64,000 nucleotides of DNA from JBBSAT01 sp044223665 (GTDB taxonomy: Bacteria; Myxococcota_A; Polyangia; Polyangiales; Sandaracinaceae), in contig JBGALT010000005.1 of NCBI GenBank assembly GCA_044223665.1, forward strand, positions 54,865 to 118,864, read 5' to 3'. Made by a program: the position numbers and the translations under genes. The notes below the pieces were generated by a model. It did not search any database. It was not told the DNA's origin and saw nothing but the letters and a program-made list of their open reading frames with translations. Shown piece after piece: positions 1 through 11,394 of this stretch. The stretch's first letter is position 1. Every line of letters begins with the position of its first letter.

Positions 1-65
1 AACTCGCCGGCGATCGCGAAGCGCTCGACGGTGAGCGAGAGCTCGCCGACCGCGAGATCGCTCAT
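1..65 (-). CDS. N-terminal fragment of an unidentified gene (cut by window edge)
   Basis: An ATG at 63-65 opens a reading frame that runs off the left edge after 21 codons, starting MSDLAVGELSLTVERF. Its ATG overlaps the TGA (62-64) of the gene at 62..568 in an ATGA arrangement, which suggests translational coupling. The fragment is too short to identify a family. Confidence 0.5.
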   Translation of the reverse strand, partial: MSDLAVGELSLTVERFAIAGE

Positions 66-568
66 CGGGCGGCGGCCCGCGCCCCGACGCGCGCGGCGAG
101 GAGGCCACCTCCGATGCAGCCGAGAGGCGCCGAGAGCGCGTAGCCCACCGCGAACCACCCCGGCATGGACGAGAGCTCGCCCATCGCGGTCATGGCGTAG
201 AAGCCATTCAGCGCCCCGAGCGCCGCCGCGTGCGCGACCGGCGCGCGGCCGGCGAGCCGGCCCGTCACCAGGCCTGCCAGCACGCCGTTCACCGCCTCGG
301 CCGCGAGCCAGAGCACGAGCCCACTCGTCGTCGGGACCGCGTGCTCCCCCGTGGGGTAGAGCGCCGGTGCGATCGCGGGCAGCGTGAGCGCCGCGAGCAG
401 GCCGAGCACGAAGAGCAGCACGAAGCCGGCGAACACCGAGAGGGCGCTGCGCCCCGGCGAGATCGCGCCCTCGGCGTTCAGGGCGGACGAGGAGCCGGCG
501 GGCGCGGGCGGCACGCGCGGGATATGCCGCGCCGTGGCCGGGAGCGCCACTCTCCACCGCAGCGGCAC
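62..568 (-). CDS. Small integral membrane protein, function unknown
   Basis: A 168-residue protein. After a Pro/Ser-rich N-terminal stretch of about 40 residues come roughly four hydrophobic helices, near residues 41-65, 80-105, 108-128 and 135-160, with many Gly and Ala residues as in small polytopic membrane proteins. I recognise no catalytic motif or family. It ends in a 4-bp overlap with the next minus-strand gene, so the two are probably co-transcribed. The first ATG was taken as start; the hydrophobic core starts much later, so a shorter product beginning nearer residue 40 is possible. Confidence 0.6.
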   Translation of the reverse strand: MPLRWRVALPATARHIPRVPPAPAGSSSALNAEGAISPGRSALSVFAGFVLLFVLGLLAALTLPAIAPALYPTGEHAVPTTSGLVLWLAAEAVNGVLAGLVTGRLAGRAPVAHAAALGALNGFYAMTAMGELSSMPGWFAVGYALSAPLGCIGGGLLAARVGARAAAR

Positions 569-628
569 GGGGTGTGATCACAGCCAGCGGCACGGGACGG
601 GGCGCGGGCGGAGTGGAATAGTGTCCGG

Positions 629-1192
629 ATGGACGAAGCGGTCCTTCTCTTGGTGAACGGCCTGCGCACGCCGGCGCTCGACGGCGCAGTGTCGTTCCTC
701 TCCGACTGGGGCTTGTTCGGCTACCTGCTGGTGCTCGCCGGCATCGGCGCGGCACGCCGGACCAAGAAGGACCTCGCCGCGATGCGCGATGGGTGGCTCA
801 CCTTCTTCGTCACTCTCTTCGTGGCCGACGGCATCCTCAAGCCGATCGTGCGCCGCGCGCGGCCGAGCGCCCTCGCCTCGCTCTCGCACTCGCTGCACGT
901 GCTCGGCACGGTGCCGCCGGCGACGAGCTTCTCGTTTCCTTCCGGCACGAGCGCCGCGTGCGTGGCGGGGGCGAGCTGGATCTGGCTGCGCTACGGGCCG
1001 CGGGCCGGCAGCGTCGCGCTGGTCTGCGCGATTCTGCTCGCGCTCACGCGTCTGTACGTCGGCGTCCACTGGCCGAGCGACGTGATCGGCGGAGGCCTGC
1101 TCGGCGCCGCCGTGGCCTTCGGCATCGATCGCCTCTCGCGCCGCATCGACGCGATGCCCGGCGAGCTGCGATCGGACGGCCGCGACGCGTGA
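629..1192 (+). CDS. PAP2-family phosphatase with variant motif 2
   Basis: A 187-residue polytopic membrane protein of the type 2 phosphatidic acid phosphatase family, which dephosphorylates lipid phosphates or undecaprenyl pyrophosphate. All three PAP2 motif regions are visible. Motif 1 is KPIVRRARP (K71 to R78-P79). Motif 2 is PSGT (104-107), where the family has PSGH. Motif 3 is TRLYVGVHWPSD (R141, H147, D151), with Thr for the usual Ser. The motif-3 His, the nucleophile in this family, is kept, but the motif-2 His, normally the general acid, is Thr. Activity may therefore be altered or lost. Several hydrophobic helices flank the motifs. It is transcribed away from the membrane gene at 62..568. 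Confidence 0.85.
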   Translation: MDEAVLLLVNGLRTPALDGAVSFLSDWGLFGYLLVLAGIGAARRTKKDLAAMRDGWLTFFVTLFVADGILKPIVRRARPSALASLSHSLHVLGTVPPATSFSFPSGTSAACVAGASWIWLRYGPRAGSVALVCAILLALTRLYVGVHWPSDVIGGGLLGAAVAFGIDRLSRRIDAMPGELRSDGRDA

Positions 1193-1208
1193 GGCGAGAG
1201 CCGGGAGC

Positions 1209-2951
<1,743 letters not shown>

Positions 2952-3024
2952 GTTCCCGGGACCACCTCCGGACAGCTCTCGCCTCACCGGCCGTAGTCGA
3001 GCCGATGATAACGAGATCGGTTCG

Positions 3025-3059
3025 CGCGTTGGAACGCCAAAAGCGATTCCACCAACGCG
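3025..3059. promoter_or_regulatory. Inverted repeat upstream of the kinase gene (possible operator)
   Basis: The arms CGCGTTGGAA and TTCCaCCAACGCG face each other around a 12-base spacer rich in A, with one bulged base. The dyad lies 74-108 bp upstream of the kinase ATG (2951), in the 257-bp gap separating it from the diguanylate cyclase gene. Its position suggests an operator or a leader hairpin. This is inference from symmetry only. Confidence 0.3.
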
Positions 3060-3208
3060 AGAACCGCCAGCATGGACATCGGACGAACGGTCCTCGGGCC
3101 GGAGCCCGCGCGATCGGGGCTCGTCCGTTCAGGATCGGCGTCGTCCCGGGTCCCGGGGTCTGCGACCCTCGCGCCCCGCGCCCGAGCGCCACGAGGGGTT
3201 GCGCGCGC

Positions 3209-5398
3209 TCACGCCGCGGCGTGCGCGCCGAGGTGCTTCACCGTGCAGACGCGGTTGCGGCCGCCGTGCTTGGCGGCGTAGAGCGCCTTGTCGGTGATCT
3301 CGAAGAGGCCCTTCTCGTCGGCGGCGTCGTGCGGGAACGTGGCGACGCCGAGCGAGGCGGTGACCTTGAGCTTGCCGAGCTCGGTGTGGAACACGGTCTT
3401 GCCGAGCTCCTCGCGCACGCGCTCGGCGAGCAGGAGCGCGCCGTCGGTGTCGGTCTCCTCGCAGAGGATGCAGAACTCCTCGCCGCCGAAGCGCGCCACG
3501 CGATCGGTCTCGCGCTTCATGCGCATCAGGATCGCGCCGAGCTCCTTGATCACCACGTCCCCGGTGGCATGTCCGTAGGTGTCGTTGACGCTCTTGAAGT
3601 GATCGATGTCGGTCACGATCAAGGAGAGCTTCTTCTTGAAGCGCGCGGCCGACCGGATCTTCGACTCGAGATCGGTGAGGAACGCGCGCTTGTTCAGGCA
3701 CCCCGTGAGGCCGTCGGTCGTGGCCATCTCCTCGAGGCGCTTCACCGCGCGGGCGTTGCTGAGCGAGATCGCCAGCTGGTTGCCGAGCACCTCGAGCGTG
3801 GGGCGCACCGCGTCGCCGTAGGCGTGCGGGCGCTTGGCGGCCACGACGAGGGTGCCGAGCACCTCCTCGCGCACGATCAGCGGTAGGACCAGCGCCGAGC
3901 GCATGCCGTCGAGCGGCGTCTTGGCGGTGAAGAGCATCTGCTGGCGCGCGTCGAGCTCGCCGCGGTACGGCAGGTAGTGCTTGTTCTTCACCACCATCGC
4001 GACGAGCGAGGTGTTGTCCTTGAACGAGAGCCCGCGGATCGGCTCGGCGCCCTCCCCCACCGCGACCAGCACGCGGTGGCTCGCCTTGGCCTCGTCGTAG
4101 GCGGTGATGGCCGCGAAGTCGTAGCGCGCCAGGCCCGACGCCGCCGAGAGGCCGGCCTCGATGACGTGGTCCTCGGTGAGCGCGGCGCCGAGCTCGCGCG
4201 AGGCCCGGAAGAGCATCGTCTGCTCGCGCTTGGTGCGCTCGAGCTGCACGAAGACGCGCTCGTTGCGGATCGCGCGCAGGCACTCGCCGACGGCGTGCTC
4301 GAGGACCTCTTGCTCCTTCGGCGTGAAGGGCCGGTCCTCGAGGCGGTCGACGCAGAGCGCGCCGCGGAGCTGTCCGTTCTCGAGCACCGGCACCCCGAGG
4401 AACGAGCCGACCGTCGACGGGCCGCGGTAGTAGCAGAGGCCCTTGTAGCCAGCCTTGAGGTGCTCGAGGTTCATCGTCAGGCCGCGCGTGGCGACCGCAC
4501 CGACGGCGCCGGCGCCGGCCTCGAAGGGCCCCTCGGCGACGTCGTCCGAGTCGGTGACGAGCTCGACCAGGCGCAGCCGTCCGTCGGGCGCCGAGAACAA
4601 GAGGACCACGGTGTGCAGCTCGAGCGTGCGCTTGAGCAGCTCGAGCACGTGGAAGAGGGAGCTGCGCACCTCGTCGATGCTCGCCCGATGCGCCTTCTCG
4701 TCCTGCTCGCCTTCCCGGGCCTCGGTGCCGCCCAGCGTGCCGGGGCCCTTGGCGGCCACGTCCACGCCCACGCTCGGCGCGCCGACCAGCCGGAACAGCT
4801 TCACGTCGTCGGCCAGCCGCTGCTTCTCGGCCGCGCGCTCCTTGTTGCTGCGCTCGCGCACGCGCGCGATCTCGGCCCGTGTGAAGAGCAGGTTCAGGAT
4901 GCCGAAGAAGAGGATGAACACGCCGTGGAGCGCGGCGCGGTGCGCGTCGATCCCCACCGGAATCGCGAGCCAGAGCACGAGCTCGTAGGCGATCGCGCCG
5001 AGCACGAGGATCGAGCCCGCCGGACGCTCGGCGAACGAGGCGAAGAAGGCGACGAGCACGTACACGAGCGGATAGAGCGAGCCCTCGAGGCCGCCGTACG
5101 CCTGGATCGCGGCGTGCGTGCCGGCGAGGAGCACCAACCCGATCTCGAGATCGCGCGAGAGCGCTTCCCGCTTGCCCGCGTCGTCCTCGGCCGGCTTCTG
5201 GCTGGCGCGCGTGTGGCCACGGCTCGCGAGCAATGCCGCCCAGGCGAGCGCCACGCCGAGGTGCTCGACGCCGAGCCCTTCGGGGCGGAACACACCGAGC
5301 ACCGGCAAGAGCAAGAAGACCGCCGCCAGCACGAAGCCCACGACGCGGCGAACCGTCTTGCGGATCGTGAGCGCGGCACGGACGAGGCGGGACGACAT
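3209..5398 (-). CDS. Membrane diguanylate cyclase: TM region, two GAF domains, GGDEF
   Basis: A 729-residue protein. The N-terminal ~180 residues contain several hydrophobic helices. Two GAF-like sensory regions follow (about 230-370 and 395-550), then a GGDEF domain. The active-site motif is GGEEF (638-642), a catalytically competent variant. RETD (629-632), five residues upstream, matches the RxxD inhibitory I-site, so the product c-di-GMP may feed back on the enzyme. Predicted role: synthesis of c-di-GMP at the membrane in response to signals sensed by the GAF domains. The start is the ATG at 5398, directly before MSSRLVRAALTIRK, a basic stretch that precedes the first helix. Confidence 0.92.
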   Translation of the reverse strand: MSSRLVRAALTIRKTVRRVVGFVLAAVFLLLPVLGVFRPEGLGVEHLGVALAWAALLASRGHTRASQKPAEDDAGKREALSRDLEIGLVLLAGTHAAIQAYGGLEGSLYPLVYVLVAFFASFAERPAGSILVLGAIAYELVLWLAIPVGIDAHRAALHGVFILFFGILNLLFTRAEIARVRERSNKERAAEKQRLADDVKLFRLVGAPSVGVDVAAKGPGTLGGTEAREGEQDEKAHRASIDEVRSSLFHVLELLKRTLELHTVVLLFSAPDGRLRLVELVTDSDDVAEGPFEAGAGAVGAVATRGLTMNLEHLKAGYKGLCYYRGPSTVGSFLGVPVLENGQLRGALCVDRLEDRPFTPKEQEVLEHAVGECLRAIRNERVFVQLERTKREQTMLFRASRELGAALTEDHVIEAGLSAASGLARYDFAAITAYDEAKASHRVLVAVGEGAEPIRGLSFKDNTSLVAMVVKNKHYLPYRGELDARQQMLFTAKTPLDGMRSALVLPLIVREEVLGTLVVAAKRPHAYGDAVRPTLEVLGNQLAISLSNARAVKRLEEMATTDGLTGCLNKRAFLTDLESKIRSAARFKKKLSLIVTDIDHFKSVNDTYGHATGDVVIKELGAILMRMKRETDRVARFGGEEFCILCEETDTDGALLLAERVREELGKTVFHTELGKLKVTASLGVATFPHDAADEKGLFEITDKALYAAKHGGRNRVCTVKHLGAHAAA

Positions 5399-5492
5399 GG
5401 TGCAGCCATCTCGCACTAGCGGGCGCGGACCGATCTGGTCAACAAAGCGGGGAACGTGGCCGGGGCCCCCCACCAGGCTATGGTGGCGCCCG

Positions 5493-6605
5493 GTGCGGCG
5501 GATCTCGCTCTCGCTCGGCCTGACGACGGCCCTCTTCGCGCTCCTGCCGGCGCCGCTGAGCGCACAGCCACATCAGGAGACCGCGCCCCGCTTCGGAGCG
5601 CTGCGCACGCGGACCGAGACCACGCTCGAGGTGCGACGGGAGCGCGTCACGCTCTCGTGCGACCTCGCCGGCGAGGCTTCGCTCGACTGCGACGTGACGG
5701 TCTCGATCACGATCGCCAACCCCGGCGCCGAGCCGTTCACCGCGCCGGTGAGCATCACGACCGAGCGCATCGGGCCCTTCACGATGACGGGCGAGGACGG
5801 GAGCGAGGGCGAGGCGCCCACGGTGCGCCCGTTCGAGGCGGTCATCGCGGGCGCCGGCGAGCGCACGATCGTGCTCCACGGGCACCTCGACCTCGCGCCG
5901 CCTCACGCGAGCGGCGGCATCGGCGGCTCCATCGACGGGCTCACCGCGCGCCATCCGCTGCTCGCCACGGCCATCCATCACGAGATCCGGCGCGTCCTCT
6001 ACACCCGCCCGGTGCGCCGCGACTTCGCCTCGCTCGGATCGATCGAGCTGCGCGCGCGGCTGCCTGCTGGCTGGACGCTCCACACCGCCGATCCGCGCTT
6101 CGTGGCGACCGACGAGGGCGGCGAGCAGGTGCTCGTGCGCGAGCTCGACGATCCGCGCTCGCCGGCGGACCTGGAGATCACCCTGGAAGAGGGCACCGGC
6201 CCCGATCCCATCCGCCACGGCGGGCCCTACCTGGCGATCGGCGCCGAGATCGATCCGGCCAACGGCCCGTGGAGCTTCCGCGGCCGCGTGGGCTACGAGG
6301 CCGGCATCCTCGACTACCTCGTGCTCGGGCTCTCCGTCGAGACGAACTTCCGCGATGCCGCGAACCTCGCCGTGCTGATCGAGGCGACGACGTGGTCGAT
6401 GGTGGTGCCGCCGGCGCTCTCGGCCGGCCTGGGCGCCGTCTTCCAGCTGCTCGAGTCCGGCCCCACGAGCGCCTCGCACCGCAACGGCGGCATTCGCCTG
6501 GCGGCCGGCGCCGCGATCTACAGCGTCGGGTTCGACGCAACCTTCGACGTGTTCCCGAGCGACGGCCACTGGGAGATCACGCTCGCGGGTCGCGCCGGGC
6601 TCTGA
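5493..6605 (+). CDS. Exported protein of unknown function
   Basis: A 370-residue protein from a GTG start at 5493, giving a basic N-terminus and a signal peptide (VRRISLSLGLTTALFALL, Ala-rich cleavage region near residue 24). The mature part looks rich in beta strands. Its first half resembles an immunoglobulin-like or surface fold, and its last third alternates small and hydrophobic residues as in outer-membrane or periplasmic barrels. No catalytic motif or named family is recognised. Start choice: no ATG is in frame here, and this GTG places the signal peptide at the very N-terminus. Confidence 0.7.
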   Translation: MRRISLSLGLTTALFALLPAPLSAQPHQETAPRFGALRTRTETTLEVRRERVTLSCDLAGEASLDCDVTVSITIANPGAEPFTAPVSITTERIGPFTMTGEDGSEGEAPTVRPFEAVIAGAGERTIVLHGHLDLAPPHASGGIGGSIDGLTARHPLLATAIHHEIRRVLYTRPVRRDFASLGSIELRARLPAGWTLHTADPRFVATDEGGEQVLVRELDDPRSPADLEITLEEGTGPDPIRHGGPYLAIGAEIDPANGPWSFRGRVGYEAGILDYLVLGLSVETNFRDAANLAVLIEATTWSMVVPPALSAGLGAVFQLLESGPTSASHRNGGIRLAAGAAIYSVGFDATFDVFPSDGHWEITLAGRAGL

Positions 6606-6695
6606 CGCGCGAGCAAGAGCGCCGAGCGGTCCGGAGAAGCGGAGTCACCCGGGGCGGTTTTGCTACGCCCTCCGCGATCCGGCATCCTCGCTCGG

Positions 6696-8732
6696 ATGCG
6701 TACGACGCCGTGGTCCTTCGGTCTCGCGGCCCTCCTGGTCGGCGCGTGCGTCACGAGTGGAGGCGAGCCTGCCGACACAGGCCCGGACGACGCCCAGACC
6801 ACCATGGACGCTCGCCCACCACGGGATGGTGAAGTCCAGAGGGACTCGGCACTGGCCGACGCGGTGATGAGCGATGCACGAGCGCCGGACGTGGGCGCAG
6901 TGCCCGACGTGGGCGCAGTGCCCGACGTGGGCGCAGTGCCCGACGCAGACGCGGCGGATGCTGCGATCGCGGACGTCGGAGCGCCGGATGTCGGGACCCC
7001 GGACGCCGGAATGCCGGACACCGGTATCCCGGACACCGAAGCACCCGATGCACCGATCTGGTCGGGAACTGCTCCGCCGTCGCCCGCACCCGATCGGGTC
7101 CCGACGGTCGCCGGCACCGCCGAGGCGGCCGCGCTCGTGGCGATCTACACGGTGAGCGATTGCACCGGGCTGCCGGTCGCGACCACGGTCGCCACCGACG
7201 GCACATTCGCCGTCTCCGTGAGCGTCGCTGCGAACGGCACGACCACGCTGTTCGCAACCGCGACGGACCCGACCGGGAACACGTCGCCCTGCAGCGCCGG
7301 CCTTCCGTACACGCACGACGACATCGCTCCGAGCGCTCCGACGCTGTCCGTCGCTCCCACGAGCCCTTCGCTCTCGACGTTTCCCGTGCTGAGCGGAACG
7401 AGCGATGTCGGTGTGACGGTCGAGCTCTTCTCGACGGTGGACTGTAGCGGCGCCGCGATCACGACCACGAGCGACGGTGCCTTTTCGTTTGCGATGACGG
7501 TGGCTCCCGGCACGACCAGCGTCTTCTCGGCGCGCGCACGCGATGCGGTGGGGAATCCGTCGGCGTGCTCCATCGCCGTGCCTTACGTCAACCGACTGGT
7601 GGCCGCCGGGGAGGTCCTGGTGAGCCTCGACGCATCGCACGCGTCGGCGGGGGAAGCGATCTGGCGCAATGCGGGGACGATCGGCGACTTCGTGCGCGTC
7701 GGTGCTCCGACGACCGACGTCGTCGCCGGGCTACGAGCCGTGACGTTCAACGCCTCCACGGCGATCGACGCGTACCAGAGCCCCGAGGCGGCCCCCGCCG
7801 GCCTCGTCGGACCGGACGCCACGCGCAGCGTGGAGGCGTGGATCTACAATCCATCCATCGAGACCGAGGAGACCATCGTCGCTTGGGGTCACCGTGCCGC
7901 GGGACCGAACGCCAACTTCGCGTTCGGACATGGAACGAGCGTCTCGACTGGCGCCGCGAGCTTGCAGGGATCCGCGAGCCGTCGTTGGAGCCCGGTACCC
8001 ATCGCGGGGACCTGGCACTACCTGGTCTATACGTTCGATGGCAGCACCGCTTCGTTCTACGTGGACGGCGTAGCGCAGGGGTCGCAGATCGTCGGGATGG
8101 GGATCGTGAGCACCGACGCGACGAGCCGGGTCACGGTCGCCGCGCAGCTTGCCGACGCCGCCGGAACGCTCGGCCCTGCGGAGCGCGGCTCGCTCAGTCT
8201 CGCACGGTTGCGCGTCCACGACGGCGTGCTCGGCGCGACCGCGGTCGCCGGCAACTACGCGGCCGAACGTGCAGAGCTCTTTCCCGACAACGACTGCGTT
8301 CCGAATCCCTGCATCCACGGCGCCTGCACCGACGGCGATGCCGCGTTCAGCTGTGCGTGCGACACCGGCTGGGTCGGCGCCACGTGCGAAGGCGATTGCT
8401 CGGTCTGCCTGCTCGGCCAGACGTGCGCGTCACAGGGAGGCTCGAGCGTCGGGTGCAGCGGTCCGCACCTGGTGCAGACCTTCACGTGCGCCGGAGGAAA
8501 TACCTGCGCAGCCCCGGGCGGCGTCTTCCTCGCGCTCGGATCGATCACGCGAAGAGAATGCATGCGCGGGCTGCTCTCCCGAAGCCCGCCGTACACCGTC
8601 GCGATCAGCTACGACACCGTGGGGAGCGGCGACCTCGACTCCGTGGGCTATTGCGTCCTCTATCCGTCCTGCAGCGCCGGTTGCGAGCCCTCCGGCACCG
8701 CGTGGCGCTACCAGTGGACGGTCGTCCCCTGA
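6696..8732 (+). CDS. Surface lipoprotein with Ig-like, LamG-like and EGF-like regions
   Basis: A 678-residue protein. The signal peptide ends in lipobox LLVGAC, so it should be lipidated. An Asp/Pro/Val/Gly linker follows, encoded in part by an exact 18-bp tandem repeat. Next come two Big/Ig-like segments (GTTTLFATATDPTGN-type), a concanavalin A/LamG-like region (SVEAWIYNP ... GTWHYLVYTFDGS ... FYVDGVAQG), and an EGF-like Cys cluster near residue 540 (CVPNPCIHGACTDG). The C-terminal ~120 residues are Cys-rich. It is probably anchored on the cell surface and binds polysaccharide or protein. The start at 6696 was chosen because the upstream in-frame Met would bury the signal peptide. Confidence 0.8.
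   Translation: MRTTPWSFGLAALLVGACVTSGGEPADTGPDDAQTTMDARPPRDGEVQRDSALADAVMSDARAPDVGAVPDVGAVPDVGAVPDADAADAAIADVGAPDVGTPDAGMPDTGIPDTEAPDAPIWSGTAPPSPAPDRVPTVAGTAEAAALVAIYTVSDCTGLPVATTVATDGTFAVSVSVAANGTTTLFATATDPTGNTSPCSAGLPYTHDDIAPSAPTLSVAPTSPSLSTFPVLSGTSDVGVTVELFSTVDCSGAAITTTSDGAFSFAMTVAPGTTSVFSARARDAVGNPSACSIAVPYVNRLVAAGEVLVSLDASHASAGEAIWRNAGTIGDFVRVGAPTTDVVAGLRAVTFNASTAIDAYQSPEAAPAGLVGPDATRSVEAWIYNPSIETEETIVAWGHRAAGPNANFAFGHGTSVSTGAASLQGSASRRWSPVPIAGTWHYLVYTFDGSTASFYVDGVAQGSQIVGMGIVSTDATSRVTVAAQLADAAGTLGPAERGSLSLARLRVHDGVLGATAVAGNYAAERAELFPDNDCVPNPCIHGACTDGDAAFSCACDTGWVGATCEGDCSVCLLGQTCASQGGSSVGCSGPHLVQTFTCAGGNTCAAPGGVFLALGSITRRECMRGLLSRSPPYTVAISYDTVGSGDLDSVGYCVLYPSCSAGCEPSGTAWRYQWTVVP
6888..6941 (+). 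repeat. 18-bp tandem repeat, three exact copies
   Basis: GACGTGGGCGCAGTGCCC occurs three times in direct succession (6888, 6906, 6924). The unit is a multiple of three and encodes DVGAVP, part of the flexible Asp/Pro linker after the lipobox of the lipoprotein. Exact identity suggests recent slippage. Confidence 0.95.
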
Positions 8733-8895
8733 TGACGGTCCAAAGGCGCCGGCGCTTCGATGACGCCTCCGAGCGCGATGCGCTCATTCGCGGAGACAAC
8801 GGGCACAGCGCGGGCGTGCGCGTGCACCGCACATCGGTTGCGCGCGGCGACGTCTTCGGCACGCACGCAGGGGTGATCGAGGTGGGGAACGTCGA

Positions 8896-11394
8896 TCAGG
8901 GCTCCGCCGCGTCCGCCTGGACGGCCCCTCGTCGGGCGGCTCCTTTCGAGACCGCCGCGACGCGCCGGGGCATCGCCCAGCGGGCGAGCATCATCGGGAG
9001 CAGCACGAGCTGCGCGACGAGCGCGAGGGCGATGGCGACGCCGCTGAGCTCGCCGAACAGGCGCACCGGCTCGAAGCGCGAGAAGAGCAGCGCCCCGTAG
9101 CCGAGCAGGAGCGTGAGCGACGAGAGCACGACGCCGCGCCCGCTCGTCTGCATCGTGCGCAGCATGACCTCGTGCGCGTCGCCGCCGCGCTCCTGCTCCT
9201 CGCGGAAGCGCGCGATCACGTGCGTCGCCCCGTCCACCAGGAGGCCGGCCGTGACCGTGAACACGATGACGGTCGCGGCGTGCAGCGGGATGCCGCGCAG
9301 GACCATGTAGGCGAGCGTCATCACCAGCGGTAGCAGGTTCGGCGGAAGGGAGAGCAGCCCCAGGCGCGCGCTGCGGAACAGCAGCGTCATCACCACGAAG
9401 ATGAGGACGATGGCGCCGGTGAAGCTGCCGAGCGAGCGCACGATCCGATCGAGCCCGCGGGAAGCGTCGTACGCCTCGCCGGCGAACGCGACGCGCAGGC
9501 CCTGGGATGACGCCTCGGCGCGGATCCGGTCGAGCATCGCGAGGATGCGCGCGGCGCCGCGGTCCTCGAGGCAGACCTCGATGCGCGCCGCGCTCCCGTC
9601 GGCCGAGACGAGGTGATCGAGCGCGCGGGCGTCGGGCGCGAGCAGCGTGAGCAGGCCGCGCACCTCGGCGTCCGAGTGGAAGGGCTCGGCGCGGCTCGTC
9701 TCGTCGGCGCTCACGAGCGCGCGCGCGGAGAGGGCCACGTCGGCGACGGTCGACGCGCGGAGAACGCCTTCCTCGTCGCCGATGCGCGCGCCCATCGCGC
9801 GGAGCGCTTCGAGCCCCGCCGCGCTGCGGAACGAGCGGGTCGACCCGATCTCGGGGCGCACCTCGATCGTCAGGCGCCGCACGCCGTCGAGCTCACGCTC
9901 GAGCAAGTGCGTGACGCGCGCCACGTCGGAGCCGATCGCGAATTGGTCGAGGAGCGCGCTGTCCACGACCAGATCTCGCGCCAGCGCCGCGGAGCCGGCG
10001 AAGAGCGCGGCGCTCGCGAAGAGCACGAGGCCCGGCCGCGCGGACGCGCCCCGCGCCAGCGCGTCGATGGCGCGATCGAGCAGATCCGGAGCGCGGCCCG
10101 ACGCGCCCGCCTCGCGCGGGCGGTGGGTCGGGAGCAGCGCCGGAACGAAGAGCACGGTGACGACGTAGGCCACCATGCTCGCCAGGCCTGCCACGACGCC
10201 GAAGCGCCGGAGCGCCTCGGTGTCCGAGAGCGCGAGGGCACCGAAGCCGATCGCCGTGGTGAAGGTCGTGACGAAGCAAGCGAGCCACGTGTGCCGCAGC
10301 GTCGCGATCGCCGCGAGCTCGCGATCTCCTCCGGCGAGCGGCAGCTCGTCCTCGTAGCGGAGGACCATGTGCACGGCCTCCGCGAGCCCGATCGTCACGA
10401 GCAGCGGCGGGATCATGTTGGTCAGCAGGTCGAGCGGAACGCTGGTGAGCGACATGGCGCCGACCGTGAGGAGGACCGTGATGCCCACGGTGCCGAGGGG
10501 CAGGAGCACGCCGGCGATGCTGCGCATCCCGATCACCAGCACGACGAGGCTTCCGAGCAGCGCGAGCAAGACGAGCACGGCCTGGTCGGCGTGCAGCGCG
10601 TCGAGCATCTCCACCCGCAGCGCGGGAAGACCGGAGAGCGACACGCGCGCGCCATCGGGCGCCGGCTCCGCGGCGAGGATCTCGGCGGCGCGTCGGACGA
10701 GCGCGTTGCTCTCCTCGTCCCCGAGGCCCTCGCGCGGCATCGCTGCGAGCACCGCCACGCGCCCGTCGTCGCTCACGATGCGGCGCCGCAGCGTCGGCTC
10801 GTGCGCGAGCCGCTCTTCGAGGCGCTCCGCGTCGGCCGCCGTGGGCTCGGCGTCGAGCGGGACCAGGGGGGCGATCACGATGCGCTCGAGACCGCGCTCG
10901 GCCAGCGACATGAGCCCGAGTGGAAAGCGCACGGGATCGGCGCCCACGATCGATGCGATCGCCTCCTGCTCCTCGCTCGTGCCGAGATCGGGTGCGCTCT
11001 CGTCGCCGAGCGTGTCGAGCGTCGCGTCGTCGCCGGTGTCGATCGCTTCCGTGAAGGGAAGCGGCGTCGTGGTCGGGCCTTCGACGCGGTCGACGCGCGG
11101 GTCGGTCGCCAGCGCGCGCGCGACGCGATGGAGCAAGACGAGGTGCGCGGTGTCGGTGACGCGCGCTCCGGGGGCTGCCTCGAGCACCACGACGAGCGGC
11201 GCCTGTTCCGGCCCGAGCTCTTCCGCGATGCGCTCGGCATCGGCGCGCGCGGCCGCATCGGGCGCGACGAGATCTTCGGGCGCGAAGCGAGCCGTCAGGC
11301 CCGGGATCGTGGCCCCCATCGCGGCGGCGAGCGCGATCAGCACGAGCACGACGGCCACGCGGAGCCGGACGATCGCGGCGATCAGGGGCTCCAC
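8896..11394 (-). CDS. RND/MMPL-family transporter (SSD-type exporter)
   Basis: An 832-residue polytopic membrane protein with the two-fold RND layout. A first helix (PLIAAIVRLRVAVVLVLIAL) is followed by a large extracytoplasmic domain, a five- to six-helix bundle with the sterol-sensing-domain-like stretch around LLVTIGLAEAVHMVLRY, a second large loop, and a second helix bundle. Such proteins use proton motive force to move lipids or other hydrophobic substrates; the substrate here is unknown. The start is the GTG at 11394, inside the last codons of the upstream transglycosylase gene (13-bp overlap), so the two are translationally coupled. Confidence 0.85.
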   Translation of the reverse strand: MEPLIAAIVRLRVAVVLVLIALAAAMGATIPGLTARFAPEDLVAPDAAARADAERIAEELGPEQAPLVVVLEAAPGARVTDTAHLVLLHRVARALATDPRVDRVEGPTTTPLPFTEAIDTGDDATLDTLGDESAPDLGTSEEQEAIASIVGADPVRFPLGLMSLAERGLERIVIAPLVPLDAEPTAADAERLEERLAHEPTLRRRIVSDDGRVAVLAAMPREGLGDEESNALVRRAAEILAAEPAPDGARVSLSGLPALRVEMLDALHADQAVLVLLALLGSLVVLVIGMRSIAGVLLPLGTVGITVLLTVGAMSLTSVPLDLLTNMIPPLLVTIGLAEAVHMVLRYEDELPLAGGDRELAAIATLRHTWLACFVTTFTTAIGFGALALSDTEALRRFGVVAGLASMVAYVVTVLFVPALLPTHRPREAGASGRAPDLLDRAIDALARGASARPGLVLFASAALFAGSAALARDLVVDSALLDQFAIGSDVARVTHLLERELDGVRRLTIEVRPEIGSTRSFRSAAGLEALRAMGARIGDEEGVLRASTVADVALSARALVSADETSRAEPFHSDAEVRGLLTLLAPDARALDHLVSADGSAARIEVCLEDRGAARILAMLDRIRAEASSQGLRVAFAGEAYDASRGLDRIVRSLGSFTGAIVLIFVVMTLLFRSARLGLLSLPPNLLPLVMTLAYMVLRGIPLHAATVIVFTVTAGLLVDGATHVIARFREEQERGGDAHEVMLRTMQTSGRGVVLSSLTLLLGYGALLFSRFEPVRLFGELSGVAIALALVAQLVLLPMMLARWAMPRRVAAVSKGAARRGAVQADAAEP

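Noticed and set aside
8771..8785. Short inverted repeat GAGCGC-gat-GCGCTC after the lipoprotein gene as a terminator
   Set aside because: A six-base stem without a T-tract is expected by chance in DNA this rich in GC.
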